From Flemingiibacterium sp045636145 (GTDB lineage Bacteria; Bacillota; Clostridia; Oscillospirales; CAG-272): DNA of 64,000 nt. A model generated the notes under the pieces. The model worked only from the letters and a program-made list of their open reading frames with translations, was not told where the DNA came from and did no database searches. Where the stretch lies: assembly GCA_045636145.1 (NCBI GenBank), contig JAZTWV010000042.1:1-64000 (forward strand). Direction: 5' to 3'. A program made the translations under genes and the position numbers. Positions within the stretch are counted from its first letter, which is position 1, and the number at the start of each line of letters is the position of its first letter. This document shows positions 1 to 7,873 of the stretch, in pieces.

Positions 1-671
1 AACACTTTAGCTTCCGACACATTTGGCGCCCTGCACAATTTTTTCATATCAGACCATATATTTGACCTATCAAGCGGAGTGCCTGTTTTTGTCACAAAAA
101 CAGCACCGCTTTTTATTTTTTGTCGTTTTATATATTGCTTCAGTATTTTAGAGAGCTTGTCCGGCAAGAATACCGTTCTTCTCTTGCCTTTGCACTGTAT
201 ATCCGCTCTACCGCACAATACCGCTTCAACGGTTATATAGCGAAGTTCGGAAACACGGATGCCGGTTGAGCAAATAGTCTGCATTAGCAAATACAAGCGC
301 TCGTTATTTTTGCTTTGTGCGGCTTTGAGTAATCTCTCGTACTCTGTCTTGGTCAGCTCTTTTTCATCCGATAAAAATATCTGTCTTTGTATCTTTATAC
401 TTTTTACTCGCAGCTCATACCACTCCATAAAACTGAAGAAACAATTAATTGACGACAGGGCTGCATTTACGCTCGCTGGTGCATAGCGATCTGTCAAATA
501 CGATTTGTACGCAACCACAAGACTTTTTTCGAGTACATTACTTGACATCCAGCTTACAAAAGTTTTTATATCGTGAATATATTTTTTGATTGTTGCATTT
601 GATTTTTCTTCATTTATTAGATGCTTTTTGAATTCCTTTATTTGCTCGTATGTGATAGTTCTCACTAACAT
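1..671 (-). CDS. Tyrosine recombinase (XerC/D-type integrase), C-terminus cut by window edge
   Basis: Site-specific recombinase of the phage-integrase family; 223 residues are visible from ATG at 671, preceded by a GGAAGGAGT ribosome binding site 5 nt upstream. The first ~90 residues form a SAM-like core-binding domain (EQIKEFKKHL, ATIKKYIHDIKTFVSWM). The catalytic domain follows with the first catalytic Arg in CSTGIRVSEL and the beta-hairpin Lys in CKGKRRTVFLP. The HxxR motif and nucleophilic Tyr would lie left of base 1. It reads outward from the island, as an integrase at an element end would, and the tRNA-Ser 3' fragment at 4806-4862 is a candidate target. Whether the gene is intact cannot be judged. 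Confidence 0.85.
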   Translation of the reverse strand, partial: MLVRTITYEQIKEFKKHLINEEKSNATIKKYIHDIKTFVSWMSSNVLEKSLVVAYKSYLTDRYAPASVNAALSSINCFFSFMEWYELRVKSIKIQRQIFLSDEKELTKTEYERLLKAAQSKNNERLYLLMQTICSTGIRVSELRYITVEAVLCGRADIQCKGKRRTVFLPDKLSKILKQYIKRQKIKSGAVFVTKTGTPLDRSNIWSDMKKLCRAPNVSEAKV

Positions 672-804
672 CAACTCCTTCCTAATTATATTTTACCATG
701 AAGGTAGAAATAAATCATTATCGTTTATGGTTGATCTTTCCTCATAAGAGTTGCGTACACACACAACATATCACATAAAGCGCGAGAAGTCCAGCGAGAA
801 TCGG

Positions 805-845
805 AAAAAAATAGAACAGGGCTACGAAACAATCTTCGTAACCCA
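805..845 (-). terminator. Intrinsic terminator of the toxin-antitoxin pair
   Basis: On the minus strand a 10-bp hairpin with one mismatch (820-845, arms GGGTTACGAA / TTCGTAGCCC) is followed by a T-rich tract (complement of 805-819). It sits directly after the stop of the leftward nucleotidyltransferase gene. Confidence 0.75.
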
Positions 846-854
846 TTATACACT

Positions 855-1568
855 TTATTGATTTTTCTTCTTATTCTTCAAAGACTTCAAAATATCGTTT
901 ATATTGGATTCTGTTACAACCTTCGGATAATCCTTTTCAAAGCCGATCAGAATATCTTTGGATTCAAGTTCGTCATTCTTCACAGATTTATAAACATTTT
1001 CAAAATCACCTTTTTTCAGTGCGCTTTCAATAAAAGGCTTTGAATCCTCCGGAAAAGCGTCCCATCCTCCATAAAGATTGATAACGGCTGCTTCAATCTT
1101 TTCAAACGTAATGGGAGTCCCGCGCTTTTCATGTTCCGCCAATATACCGATTACGTCGGAGAGATCATTTTTATACTTTCTTCCCGAACGGAGCTTCATA
1201 GCAATCAGATATTCTGCCGACATTGTACGGACAGAAAGTACACCATAAAAGTTTTTATGATGTACCGAAAATTCATCCAGTTTGGGCGAATAGGAGCCTG
1301 TACGCATAAAATCTGCGTTTAACCAGCCGTTTGGTAAATTAAATTTATCTCCAACATGATTGATCGCATCCTTCATGGATGAAGATGCGTGTATTACCGC
1401 ATCAATATCAGTAGTCATATCGCGGAAGCCGTAATTTGTCAAAATAGCAGCACTGCCTACCAGAATAATTTCAGCTGGAACAGATTTTCCATTAAGTCGT
1501 CTGAACTCTTTTGCAAGTTCTTTGAGGTAGGTATCAAGATTTTCTTTGGTAAAGCTGTCAGATGACAT
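855..1568 (-). CDS. Nucleotidyltransferase-like protein (DUF6036/AbiEii-type), probable toxin of a TA pair
   Basis: A 237-residue protein with a nucleotidyltransferase-fold signature near residues 35-60: EIILVGSAAIL, then TTDIDAVI, i.e. the GS...DxD pattern that binds metal and nucleotide. This resembles DUF6036 and AbiEii-type proteins, which act as toxins in some type IV-like systems. The ATG at 1568 is chosen because GTGAGGTG lies 4-5 nt upstream; a GTG at 1580 would overlap that site. It overlaps the end of the upstream XRE gene by 11 nt, so the two are translationally coupled. The toxin role is inferred from gene arrangement; a plain regulator/enzyme pair remains possible. Confidence 0.7.
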   Translation of the reverse strand: MSSDSFTKENLDTYLKELAKEFRRLNGKSVPAEIILVGSAAILTNYGFRDMTTDIDAVIHASSSMKDAINHVGDKFNLPNGWLNADFMRTGSYSPKLDEFSVHHKNFYGVLSVRTMSAEYLIAMKLRSGRKYKNDLSDVIGILAEHEKRGTPITFEKIEAAVINLYGGWDAFPEDSKPFIESALKKGDFENVYKSVKNDELESKDILIGFEKDYPKVVTESNINDILKSLKNKKKNQ

Positions 1569-2127
1569 TGCGCACCTCACTTTCTACAATATTGAACCGC
1601 ATAAATTCGGGAATCGCTTCTCGGATAGAACGAGCTTTAATTTCGTCATTATTTGAAACTGCGGCTGCAACCATTACACTCGCGGGAAAAATGATGCTTT
1701 TTAATTTCAGGCTACGCATATCCTCATATTGTGTGCACAGCGGTATGTCATTCTCTCTGCTTATATAATCGAGCATAGCGAGAAGGTACAAGCTTTCTAA
1801 ATGCCATTTTTTCTTATAATACTCCCTTATACGGTCTTCCTCCAGAAGTTCTATGAGAAAATCGATATCGCCAAGCTCTTTCAGCCGGTGGCAGGTGTTG
1901 CTCTTGAACAGCTCAAAATCGATGCGTTTATCAAGACAAGGCTCGATGAGGCTTTCCATCGAAACACCGAGTACTTTGGCTATTCGGTATATTGTTTCGG
2001 CAGAGCATTTTTCAAGCTGTGCCTTGCCGCTGCATATATCATTGATCGTTGTGTATGCAATGCCGCTGTCTTTTGACAGCCGATATTTTGTTATTTTTTG
2101 ATTCTCCATCAGTTCGTTAATCAGCAC
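1558..2127 (-). CDS. XRE-family regulator, probable antitoxin
   Basis: A 189-residue protein with an N-terminal helix-turn-helix (KYRLSKDSGIAYTTINDICSGKAQ, residues ~14-38) of the Cro/CI type, then a helical domain of ~120 residues without a recognised fold. GTG start at 2127 with AGGAGGTG upstream. It is the first gene of a two-gene unit with the nucleotidyltransferase. The promoter directly upstream carries a perfect 12-bp palindrome between -35 and -10, the expected autorepression site. Antitoxin role is inferred. Confidence 0.75.
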   Translation of the reverse strand: MLINELMENQKITKYRLSKDSGIAYTTINDICSGKAQLEKCSAETIYRIAKVLGVSMESLIEPCLDKRIDFELFKSNTCHRLKELGDIDFLIELLEEDRIREYYKKKWHLESLYLLAMLDYISRENDIPLCTQYEDMRSLKLKSIIFPASVMVAAAVSNNDEIKARSIREAIPEFMRFNIVESEVRNVI

Positions 2128-2150
2128 GGTGTTACACCTCCTCTAATAAT

Positions 2151-2179
2151 ATTATAACGGTTAACCGTGATATTGTCAA
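2151..2179 (-). promoter_or_regulatory. SigA promoter of the TA pair with palindromic operator in the spacer
   Basis: Reading leftward: TTGACA (2179-2174), 17-nt spacer, TATAAT (2156-2151). The perfect palindrome ACGGTTAACCGT (2157-2168) fills the spacer next to the -10, so a bound XRE dimer would block RNA polymerase. Confidence 0.85.
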
Positions 2180-2218
2180 TGGCATTTGCAATTTTCTTTG
2201 GAATATGCGAAAGCAATT

Positions 2219-2281
2219 TATACCCCATCGGGTATAAATCCACCTAAGCCCATTGACATTATACCCGATGGGGTATATAAT
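2219..2281 (+). promoter_or_regulatory. SigA promoter with two CsoR-type operators
   Basis: TTGACA (2253-2258), 17-nt spacer, TATAAT (2276-2281). Two sites of the form ATACCC-N4-GGGTAT occur, at 2220-2235 and 2261-2276. As 18-mers (2219-2236 and 2260-2277) they are exact reverse complements of each other. The downstream site covers the spacer and enters the -10. This G/C-cored form is typical of CsoR/CstR/FrmR repressor operators (copper, persulfide or aldehyde sensing). No CsoR-family gene is visible in the window. Confidence 0.8.
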
Positions 2282-2336
2282 AGTATCATGAATACAATTG
2301 CTGAATTTATCAAACAAAAACGAAAGAAGGATTTGT

Positions 2337-4604
2337 ATGAAAAAGTTACTTGGTACGGTTTTATTCTTATGTATGCTTTTCAGCATACTGCCGGCAAATG
2401 TATTTGCGGCATCCATGGCATCTTCAAAGACGGAGGCTGTCAAAGCGGCGGCAACGGCTACGGCAAAGGCGGACACAACTTTTACGGAAAAGGCACAGCC
2501 ACTAAAGGATGTGATCCCTTTTACAGTGGCAGAACCGGTTTCCGGTCAGAAGCATAGCGGAACGGTAACGACCTCTCATCCCGATATTGAAATCACAAAC
2601 GTTACCTGGGTAGGTAAGCTTGATGCAAACGGTAAATACATTGTCGGAAACACCTATGATGTAGTCGTAGCATTCAAATTAAAGGGTAATGTTAACAAGA
2701 CCCTCAAGGTAAACGTACAATACCGAAAGGCTGCAGTGAACGGCGAGGAAATCACATATAGCGTAAGCCAAAGGAGCGACAGAGCGGGTTATTTCACCAA
2801 AAGCTTTGAGGTTAAACCGCCAAAGCCCGTTGTAGATATCAAGAATGTGTACACGCAGGCGCAGGCAGACAAAGCCTGGGTTACGGTGAATCCGATGTAC
2901 CAAACGGAGATCATCGTAAAAGACGGGCAAACGTTAAAGAGTGCAACTTCAGGATTCAGTATTGAACAGCAGAACTGTGTTAAAAAAATCGTACTTGACT
3001 ATACATACTCCGACGGCGATGCGTGGAGTCTTCAAAATTTCCGCAACCTTGAAGAGCTGTGGCTTGGTCCGAATGTGGATCCGGCAAAATTCTTCGGCGA
3101 TTATCAGGCATCCCGTACCGGTCTTACGGGCGACGAGATACTGATGCCATACGAAACAAGTAATCTTGATTCGCAGAAAATGACTGCATTTATACCGGAA
3201 TCAAGCCTTAACAAGCTGCCGGAGGACGGTATATATAAACGCTTCACAACCAAAGTCTATTCGGGCAGTCTGACGGAAGCCTATAAAGAAGGACCGTCAG
3301 CCGCAAGAGAACGGTGTACCAACCACGATTACAGTGCCGTTATCTATACACCTGACCGCGTATATACAATGAAGAGCTGTCAGGCACCGATACGGTATTA
3401 CTATTCCTGCTCCATATGCGGAAAGTGCGAATATAATCAGGGCCACACAACGCTCGTAAATCCTAATTACACATTCAACTTAAATACATACCCATCCGAC
3501 CATTATTTTACGGAAAGAAATCTTTCAGACAAATACTTCCTCGGCACCAATTCAAGAGGTGAGCGTGTTTACTGGAAAACCTGCTCCATGTGCGGGAAGA
3601 TTCATAATGATGCTCTGATGCCCGGCGAAGCGCCCGCGCAGCCTGCGCTTGAGCTTGAGCGTGCCACCCTTACGAACGATTCTGTCAATGCGTTTGCGGT
3701 AAAGGCAGACAGCTATGTTACAGCAAAAATGAGTGAATGGGCGCAGAATGAAGTTCAGTGGGCTTCCCAGAACGGAATTCTTGACCTAAATCTCATGGGT
3801 AACGATTACACAAAGCCCATAACAAGACTTCAGTTTGCATCCATTGCGGTAAAGCTTGCGGAGTGTTTAACCGGAACAGCAATTACCCCTGCACCCAAGG
3901 GCACCTTTGCCGACACCGATAATGAATATGTTCTGAAGGCTTATGCGGCAGGTATTACAAGCGGTGTCAGTGCGACTGAATTTAATCCGAACGGAACACT
4001 TACCCGTCAGCAGATGGCAACCTTTATCTACCGTGCGCTTATGTATGTAAGAGATAATACCAACATCCGTTACACCACATATACACCTGCGCTTGAAAGC
4101 TATAACGACAGCCGGGAAATTGCAGATTGGGCGAGAACCTCTCTTGGCTTTATGAACGCACTCGGTCTTGTAAAGGGTGTAAGTGCTACGGAAATTTCCC
4201 CGAACGGAACCTGCACTATCGAGCAGGCGGTCGTTGTTGCAAACCGTTCGGTCAACGCCGATCAGATCGGCTGGTATCAGGTTCCCGTTTCAACAGAGGA
4301 AAAACTGCTGACTTTTGCCAGCGAGCTTTTTGAGAGCCGTTATTACTATGCACCGTCAGACCATGCACCAACGCAGACGGCGTATTATAATTCAACCCGT
4401 ATATGGGTCGATACTCCTGCATCGGGCGGTCAGAAAGCATCGGAAAATCCCGACGTGGCAGATAACAGCATTAAATCGAGTATGCTTGCAACGGTTGACC
4501 CATTCACAGGACAAAGAGCCTATGTTCCGGCAACGAATTTCAGACCGATCAAGGATCTGAAATCTACGGATGCTTCCGACTACAATCAGTATTACGGCAA
4601 TTAA
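2337..4604 (+). CDS. Secreted S-layer-homology (SLH) protein with zinc-ribbon-like cysteine pairs
   Basis: A 755-residue exported protein, probably held to the cell wall by three SLH repeats. Signal peptide at residues 1-25 (MKKLLGTVLFLCM...NVFAAS). The middle region has cysteine clusters (CSICGKC near residue 357, CSMCGK near 415) resembling zinc knuckles, unusual outside the cell. SLH repeats lie at ~464-510 (EWAQNEVQWASQNGIL), ~521-575 (GTFADTDNEY...GVSATEFNPNGTLTR) and ~589-639. The ATG at 2337 is preceded by AAGAAGG; an in-frame start at 2298 would precede this site. It is the only gene behind the CsoR-type promoter at 2253-2281, so it may answer to metal or sulfur stress (inference). 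Confidence 0.85.
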   Translation: MKKLLGTVLFLCMLFSILPANVFAASMASSKTEAVKAAATATAKADTTFTEKAQPLKDVIPFTVAEPVSGQKHSGTVTTSHPDIEITNVTWVGKLDANGKYIVGNTYDVVVAFKLKGNVNKTLKVNVQYRKAAVNGEEITYSVSQRSDRAGYFTKSFEVKPPKPVVDIKNVYTQAQADKAWVTVNPMYQTEIIVKDGQTLKSATSGFSIEQQNCVKKIVLDYTYSDGDAWSLQNFRNLEELWLGPNVDPAKFFGDYQASRTGLTGDEILMPYETSNLDSQKMTAFIPESSLNKLPEDGIYKRFTTKVYSGSLTEAYKEGPSAARERCTNHDYSAVIYTPDRVYTMKSCQAPIRYYYSCSICGKCEYNQGHTTLVNPNYTFNLNTYPSDHYFTERNLSDKYFLGTNSRGERVYWKTCSMCGKIHNDALMPGEAPAQPALELERATLTNDSVNAFAVKADSYVTAKMSEWAQNEVQWASQNGILDLNLMGNDYTKPITRLQFASIAVKLAECLTGTAITPAPKGTFADTDNEYVLKAYAAGITSGVSATEFNPNGTLTRQQMATFIYRALMYVRDNTNIRYTTYTPALESYNDSREIADWARTSLGFMNALGLVKGVSATEISPNGTCTIEQAVVVANRSVNADQIGWYQVPVSTEEKLLTFASELFESRYYYAPSDHAPTQTAYYNSTRIWVDTPASGGQKASENPDVADNSIKSSMLATVDPFTGQRAYVPATNFRPIKDLKSTDASDYNQYYGN

Positions 4605-4690
4605 GCGGCGTACTTAAAATGAAATTGATGAGCTGAAAGCAATATTCCTATCCTTGCTTCAGTAAAAACGAGTGCCCACCCGTCCCTGAA

Positions 4691-4772
4691 ATCTAACGAA
4701 TATCTAACGAATTTCCCGAAAAAGGTGAAAAAACCGTCCCTAATTCCCCCAGAAAAGCGGCAGATTAGGGAC
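4691..4772. repeat. Direct and inverted repeats next to the att scar
   Basis: ATCTAACGAAT occurs twice in tandem (about 4691-4712). Further on, GTCCCTAAT (4736-4744) pairs with ATTAGGGAC (4764-4772). Short repeats beside an attachment site can be arm-type integrase sites; alternatively the hairpin ends the SLH transcript. Confidence 0.45.
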
Positions 4773-4805
4773 GCAGAGTGACGGTGGGAGCTATCTTTCG
4801 AATCG

Positions 4806-4862
4806 CTCGAAATCAGTTTGCGCCAAAAGCGCACGAGGGTTCGAATCCCTCTCTCTCCGCCA
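4806..4862 (+). other. tRNA-Ser 3' fragment (anticodon loop to CCA), candidate attachment site
   Basis: From the loop CTCGAAA (anticodon CGA, 4806-4812) the sequence reads as tRNA-Ser. It has a long variable arm (TGCGC, loop CAAAA, GCGCA), a T-arm GAGGG-TTCGAAT-CCCTC, the acceptor strand TCTCTCC, discriminator G and an encoded CCA. Upstream bases do not complete the anticodon stem, and no 5' acceptor GGAGAGA or D-arm is present. Not a functional tRNA; exactly the part usually duplicated by tRNA-targeting integrases. Confidence 0.75.
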
Positions 4863-4930
4863 AAAAACAACGAGTGGCATTAGGGTGCATCCGAATAAGG
4901 ATGTTATCTAAAGCAACCGATTGAGAGCAC

Positions 4931-4970
4931 AAAAAATCGCAGAATTCAGAGATGAGTTCTGCGATTTTTC
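4931..4970. terminator. Bidirectional intrinsic terminator
   Basis: 13-bp arms (4932-4944 and 4957-4969, AAAAATCGCAGAA / TTCTGCGATTTTT) with A-rich and T-rich flanks. It separates the att scar from the leftward HEPN-motif gene and can stop transcripts from either side. Confidence 0.75.
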
Positions 4971-5091
4971 TCTATTCATATTTATTCTTGAATGACCGAT
5001 AAATACTTTGGATTGTTTGTGTAAGCAAAGGGGGGAGTTGTTGAAAGCACTTGATACTTTTCTTGACTCTTTATGTTATATAATAATATCT

Positions 5092-6951
5092 TCAGTCGTT
5101 TTCAATACGTGAAATACAATTATTGCAAAGACTGCCTTTGCCACCACCATCTCCGAATGGAGTTGAACAAACTTCGCAAATCTGTATTTCATTATCTGTT
5201 CCACAATAACAGCAGTGCCCAAATTTATAGAAATCCTCGCGAAGCGAAATGCCATATTGCTCGCATTCCCAACAAGGAAAGTCTGCTACTGGTTCAGCAT
5301 CTCCATCCTTTGCCGCATTTATCTCCATGGATTCTTTGATACCTATGTATGGATTAAACTCTTCAATGGCTGATTTTAGTTCATCGAGAAGGTCATCCAC
5401 TTCGGATTCATCTATAGATGACTCACTAATCAATTCCAGTGTTCCCTCAAAACCATTTTCGAAACCATTACCATTATGATATCTAATAGTCGCCGTTGCA
5501 AGACCGTTGTTGCTATGAATTAGTTCACCGTTTAAGCCATGGGTGATATATCTTATACCTAACGAACTGTCTCCGTCCATCTCATCATCGATAATAATTT
5601 CCGCCTGCACTTCAAGATAATATTCTTTATTTGCATTGCATTGTACCGAAAATAACGGTTGCCAAGTTTCATTATCCTCTAACGCAAACATTGAGGTTAC
5701 GGTAAACCTGCTGTCCCAATAAAAAAGATCGTGAAAAGTTTGATATATCAGATCTGCCTTTTCGACAAACAAATCAAAGATATCGTCTCGCCACAATATC
5801 TCAACACCCGTTTCGCCTTCAATGCGATCACGTAGATAGTTTCGTTCGTATTCCTTCCGATCTTCCTCTTCTTGCGCTTGTTCGTTTTCGAGATCAATAG
5901 TCAAATATAGTTCTTCTGATGGTACAGATTCCTCGAACTTTGCATTGGCAACTCTCACCATATCGTCTAAATCTGTAAAGCTTTTAGCCATAGTTTTATA
6001 TGCAGAAAAAGTTATGGGTTTGTTGTGAGCGATATGATTTCTGTTCTTTATAAAATCTGTAATAATTTGCTGCGAATTAGGTGTTGTAAAATATGGTTCA
6101 AATATATCATTCCATAGATTTTTCTTCGCACACCTACGGTTAAGAACCCATTTTGAAATATTTTCCTTATTTCCTTGAGATATAAGTTTTATAAAATCAT
6201 TAAATTGATTTTGAGATAATTGAAACGGAGATTCATAAACAATGCCTTTTTGAATTATCTCAAACAATGTTTCTAATGTTGTGGATATAAAAACGTCATC
6301 AACATCAGTAAATGCCGGTTCTCTACTGCGAAAATCTTCAGAAAGTTTTTTGTGGCTTTCGGCGTATTTTTCTAAACCGGGACTATCAAGCCAGTCAGGT
6401 CCCAGTTCCCAAATCAAGAGTTTATTGGCAAATGCTCTAAGTTTATTTTCGGCTCTAAAAATATATGGATATAGATTAGAGCATAGAAACTCTGATTGCT
6501 CATCTTTGATCCATACACAACTTTTCCAATCTTCACGAAAAACATTTTTCACTTCAAGTTTAAGTTTTTCAAGAATATGATCGTAGCACGCCGTTGGTGC
6601 TGCCGTGTTTTCACAGTTTTGAATTTCAGATGAGATTTTAACAAGCATCCGAGTTTTTTTGCTGGGATATGTATCAATCGTACAACTTACAGTGTATGTG
6701 ATATCCTCCGTCTCAAGTTCAAAAACTTCATTAGCTATTCGTTCCAACGCGCCCTTATATTCGCACTTTTTTATGCTAGGTATTTTACTTTTTACGCTTT
6801 CTATATGTTCAGTACAATACATTTTTCCAACATATTGAGAGCAAGGAACAGTTTCTATCTTTCCGGTAAATTGAGAATGGATTTCCAAAGGATCTTCATT
6901 ATATAGTTTTGTCCTATCGGTGATTTCGCTAAATAAAATCTCTATAACCAT
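5092..6951 (-). CDS. HEPN-motif protein with C-terminal zinc ribbons, candidate RNase/defence protein
   Basis: A 619-residue protein I cannot assign to a named family. Residues 304-309 read RNHIAH, the Rx4-6H signature of HEPN domains, followed by an N; many HEPN proteins are metal-independent RNases in toxin, CRISPR and abortive-infection systems. The C-terminal ~65 residues hold several CxxC pairs (CWEC, CCYC, CEVC, CNNC), suggesting two zinc ribbons. The middle is acidic and rich in beta-type sequence. No signal peptide; probably cytoplasmic. ATG at 6951 with AAAAGGA ~10 nt upstream. It stands alone in an accessory island, which supports a defence role, but this is inference. Confidence 0.6.
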   Translation of the reverse strand: MVIEILFSEITDRTKLYNEDPLEIHSQFTGKIETVPCSQYVGKMYCTEHIESVKSKIPSIKKCEYKGALERIANEVFELETEDITYTVSCTIDTYPSKKTRMLVKISSEIQNCENTAAPTACYDHILEKLKLEVKNVFREDWKSCVWIKDEQSEFLCSNLYPYIFRAENKLRAFANKLLIWELGPDWLDSPGLEKYAESHKKLSEDFRSREPAFTDVDDVFISTTLETLFEIIQKGIVYESPFQLSQNQFNDFIKLISQGNKENISKWVLNRRCAKKNLWNDIFEPYFTTPNSQQIITDFIKNRNHIAHNKPITFSAYKTMAKSFTDLDDMVRVANAKFEESVPSEELYLTIDLENEQAQEEEDRKEYERNYLRDRIEGETGVEILWRDDIFDLFVEKADLIYQTFHDLFYWDSRFTVTSMFALEDNETWQPLFSVQCNANKEYYLEVQAEIIIDDEMDGDSSLGIRYITHGLNGELIHSNNGLATATIRYHNGNGFENGFEGTLELISESSIDESEVDDLLDELKSAIEEFNPYIGIKESMEINAAKDGDAEPVADFPCWECEQYGISLREDFYKFGHCCYCGTDNEIQICEVCSTPFGDGGGKGSLCNNCISRIEND

Positions 6952-7022
6952 TTATTTTAATTCCTTTTATCATGATTTTCTCATTTCAAAAACTCATTAC
7001 CTACATAATCCCGAGCGCAAGT

Positions 7023-7277
7023 ATGAGCTCAGATGGATTCTTTGATGTTAATATTTCCCATGGGGCGGTTATTCAAAAAGACAGCGAGTATGCTGAATTA
7101 CTGGTATTGGTGGTTCGGCATCAGGAAGACCTGCTCGGAGACTGAATGAGGAGGAAAAGCAAATCTAAAAAAATTCACTGACTGTACAACTGAAATACAC
7201 GATCTGAATGAGCGTGAAGCTTTTGCAAAGGGAGTTGCAATCGGTGTTCAGATCATTATCGAAGTGATGTTCATAAA
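7023..7277 (+). pseudogene. Decayed copy of a DUF6809 gene
   Basis: The sequence closely follows the intact gene at 17603-17881, sharing stretches such as GTGGTTCGGCATCAGGAAG and ACTGTACAAC. The reading frame from ATG at 7023 stops after about 40 codons because bases are missing after CTGCTCGGAG, and a second stop lies in CAAATCTAA. It is a relic of a second element like the one at 17.5-24.3 kb. The rest of 6952-7385 shows nothing else apart from the hairpin at its right end. Confidence 0.8.
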
Positions 7278-7310
7278 AACATCTGGTGAAATAAATAAAC
7301 TAAATAGGAG

Positions 7311-7348
7311 AAATAACCGCACAGACAACTTAAACTGTGCGGTTATTC
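7311..7348 (-). terminator. Intrinsic terminator of the small XRE gene
   Basis: Perfect 13-bp arms AATAACCGCACAG (7312-7324) / CTGTGCGGTTATT (7335-7347). On the minus strand it follows the stop of the 7386-7628 gene and is followed by a moderately T-rich stretch. Confidence 0.65.
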
Positions 7349-7385
7349 TTATAGTACCAACGATGACAATTATATTTTTGTGTAT

Positions 7386-7628
7386 TTATTGTAATTCCTG
7401 CTCTAATCCATCAAATTCGGGAGTGCTGAAAAATTCGCCCAGCGTAATCTCGAATCCATCACAAAGTTTCTTTATGTTCACAATGCCTGGATTTTTGCTT
7501 TCGCCATTCAAAATGCTCTTTACGGTTGCTTGCGGAACGCCAGATATTAAACTGATACCGTTAGGCGTTATTCCACGCTCCTTGCACAGCTCACGTATTC
7601 GGTTCGCAACCGCTTGCTGAGTATTCAA
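7386..7628 (-). CDS. Small XRE-family helix-turn-helix regulator
   Basis: An 80-residue protein that is almost only a helix-turn-helix (RIRELCKERGITPNGISLISGVPQATVKSILNG, residues ~9-42), with no effector domain. It is divergent from the serine recombinase gene. The 245-nt gap between them holds two perfect TAGTGAT-NN-ATCACTA palindromes plus weaker copies, the likely binding sites of this protein. A matching half-site lies in the invertible promoter at 8598-8626, so it may control both recombinase level and the switched promoter (inference). Confidence 0.8.
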   Translation of the reverse strand: MNTQQAVANRIRELCKERGITPNGISLISGVPQATVKSILNGESKNPGIVNIKKLCDGFEITLGEFFSTPEFDGLEQELQ

Positions 7629-7660
7629 TGTATATCCACATCCTTAATCGTCGTTAATGA

Positions 7661-7770
7661 TTTATCACTATATATGATACATCATAGACAAAAAGAATGC
7701 TAGTGATTCATCACTATGTCATAAATTTCGGATATAATAGTGATACATCACTATATTGCAATGAATCGCT
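7661..7770. promoter_or_regulatory. Operator cluster between XRE regulator and recombinase
   Basis: Two 16-bp sites TAGTGAT-NN-ATCACTA lie at 7701-7716 and 7738-7753. A weaker copy or half-site (ATCACTA) lies near 7664-7670, and another degenerate one near 7762-7775. The site at 7738 starts on the last base of a rightward TATAAT (7733-7738), so occupancy would repress the recombinase promoter. No good -35 is visible 17 nt upstream of this -10, so activation is also conceivable. Confidence 0.7.
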
Positions 7771-7873
7771 ATAGTTTTTGTGGTGGTCACGGATTCTTTT
7801 CAATATACAGGTAAAATAATATATGTAGTTGCTTTAGAAAGGCGGCAGAAAATACTGTTATGGAGGATTCGGA

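Larger units (their letters stand above)
1..4862. mobile_element. Right end of an element integrated at a tRNA-Ser gene (left part outside window)
   Basis: The 3' half of a tRNA-Ser gene without a 5' half (4806-4862), a tyrosine recombinase reading outward, a TA pair and an SLH cargo gene fit the right flank of a tRNA-targeted island. By this model the intact tRNA-Ser lies left of base 1. Boundary and unity of the element are inferred; the left end was not seen. Confidence 0.5.

Noticed and set aside
2186..2557. Frame starting at 2186 and MNTIAEFIKQKRKKD from ATG 2288 directly after the CsoR-type promoter
   Set aside because: No RBS before either start, and the frame overlaps the clear SLH gene in another phase. 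The short N-terminal stretch could be a relic of the promoter's original gene, but this is not supported.
4601..4870. 89-codon minus-strand frame with GERGIRTL
   Set aside because: Reads through the antisense of the tRNA-Ser fragment; GERGIRT peptides are a common mis-annotation of tRNA-Ser complements.
7701..7753. Palindromic repeats as CRISPR or transposon ends
   Set aside because: Only two perfect 16-bp copies with operator-like spacing around a -10; no cas genes, no transposase.
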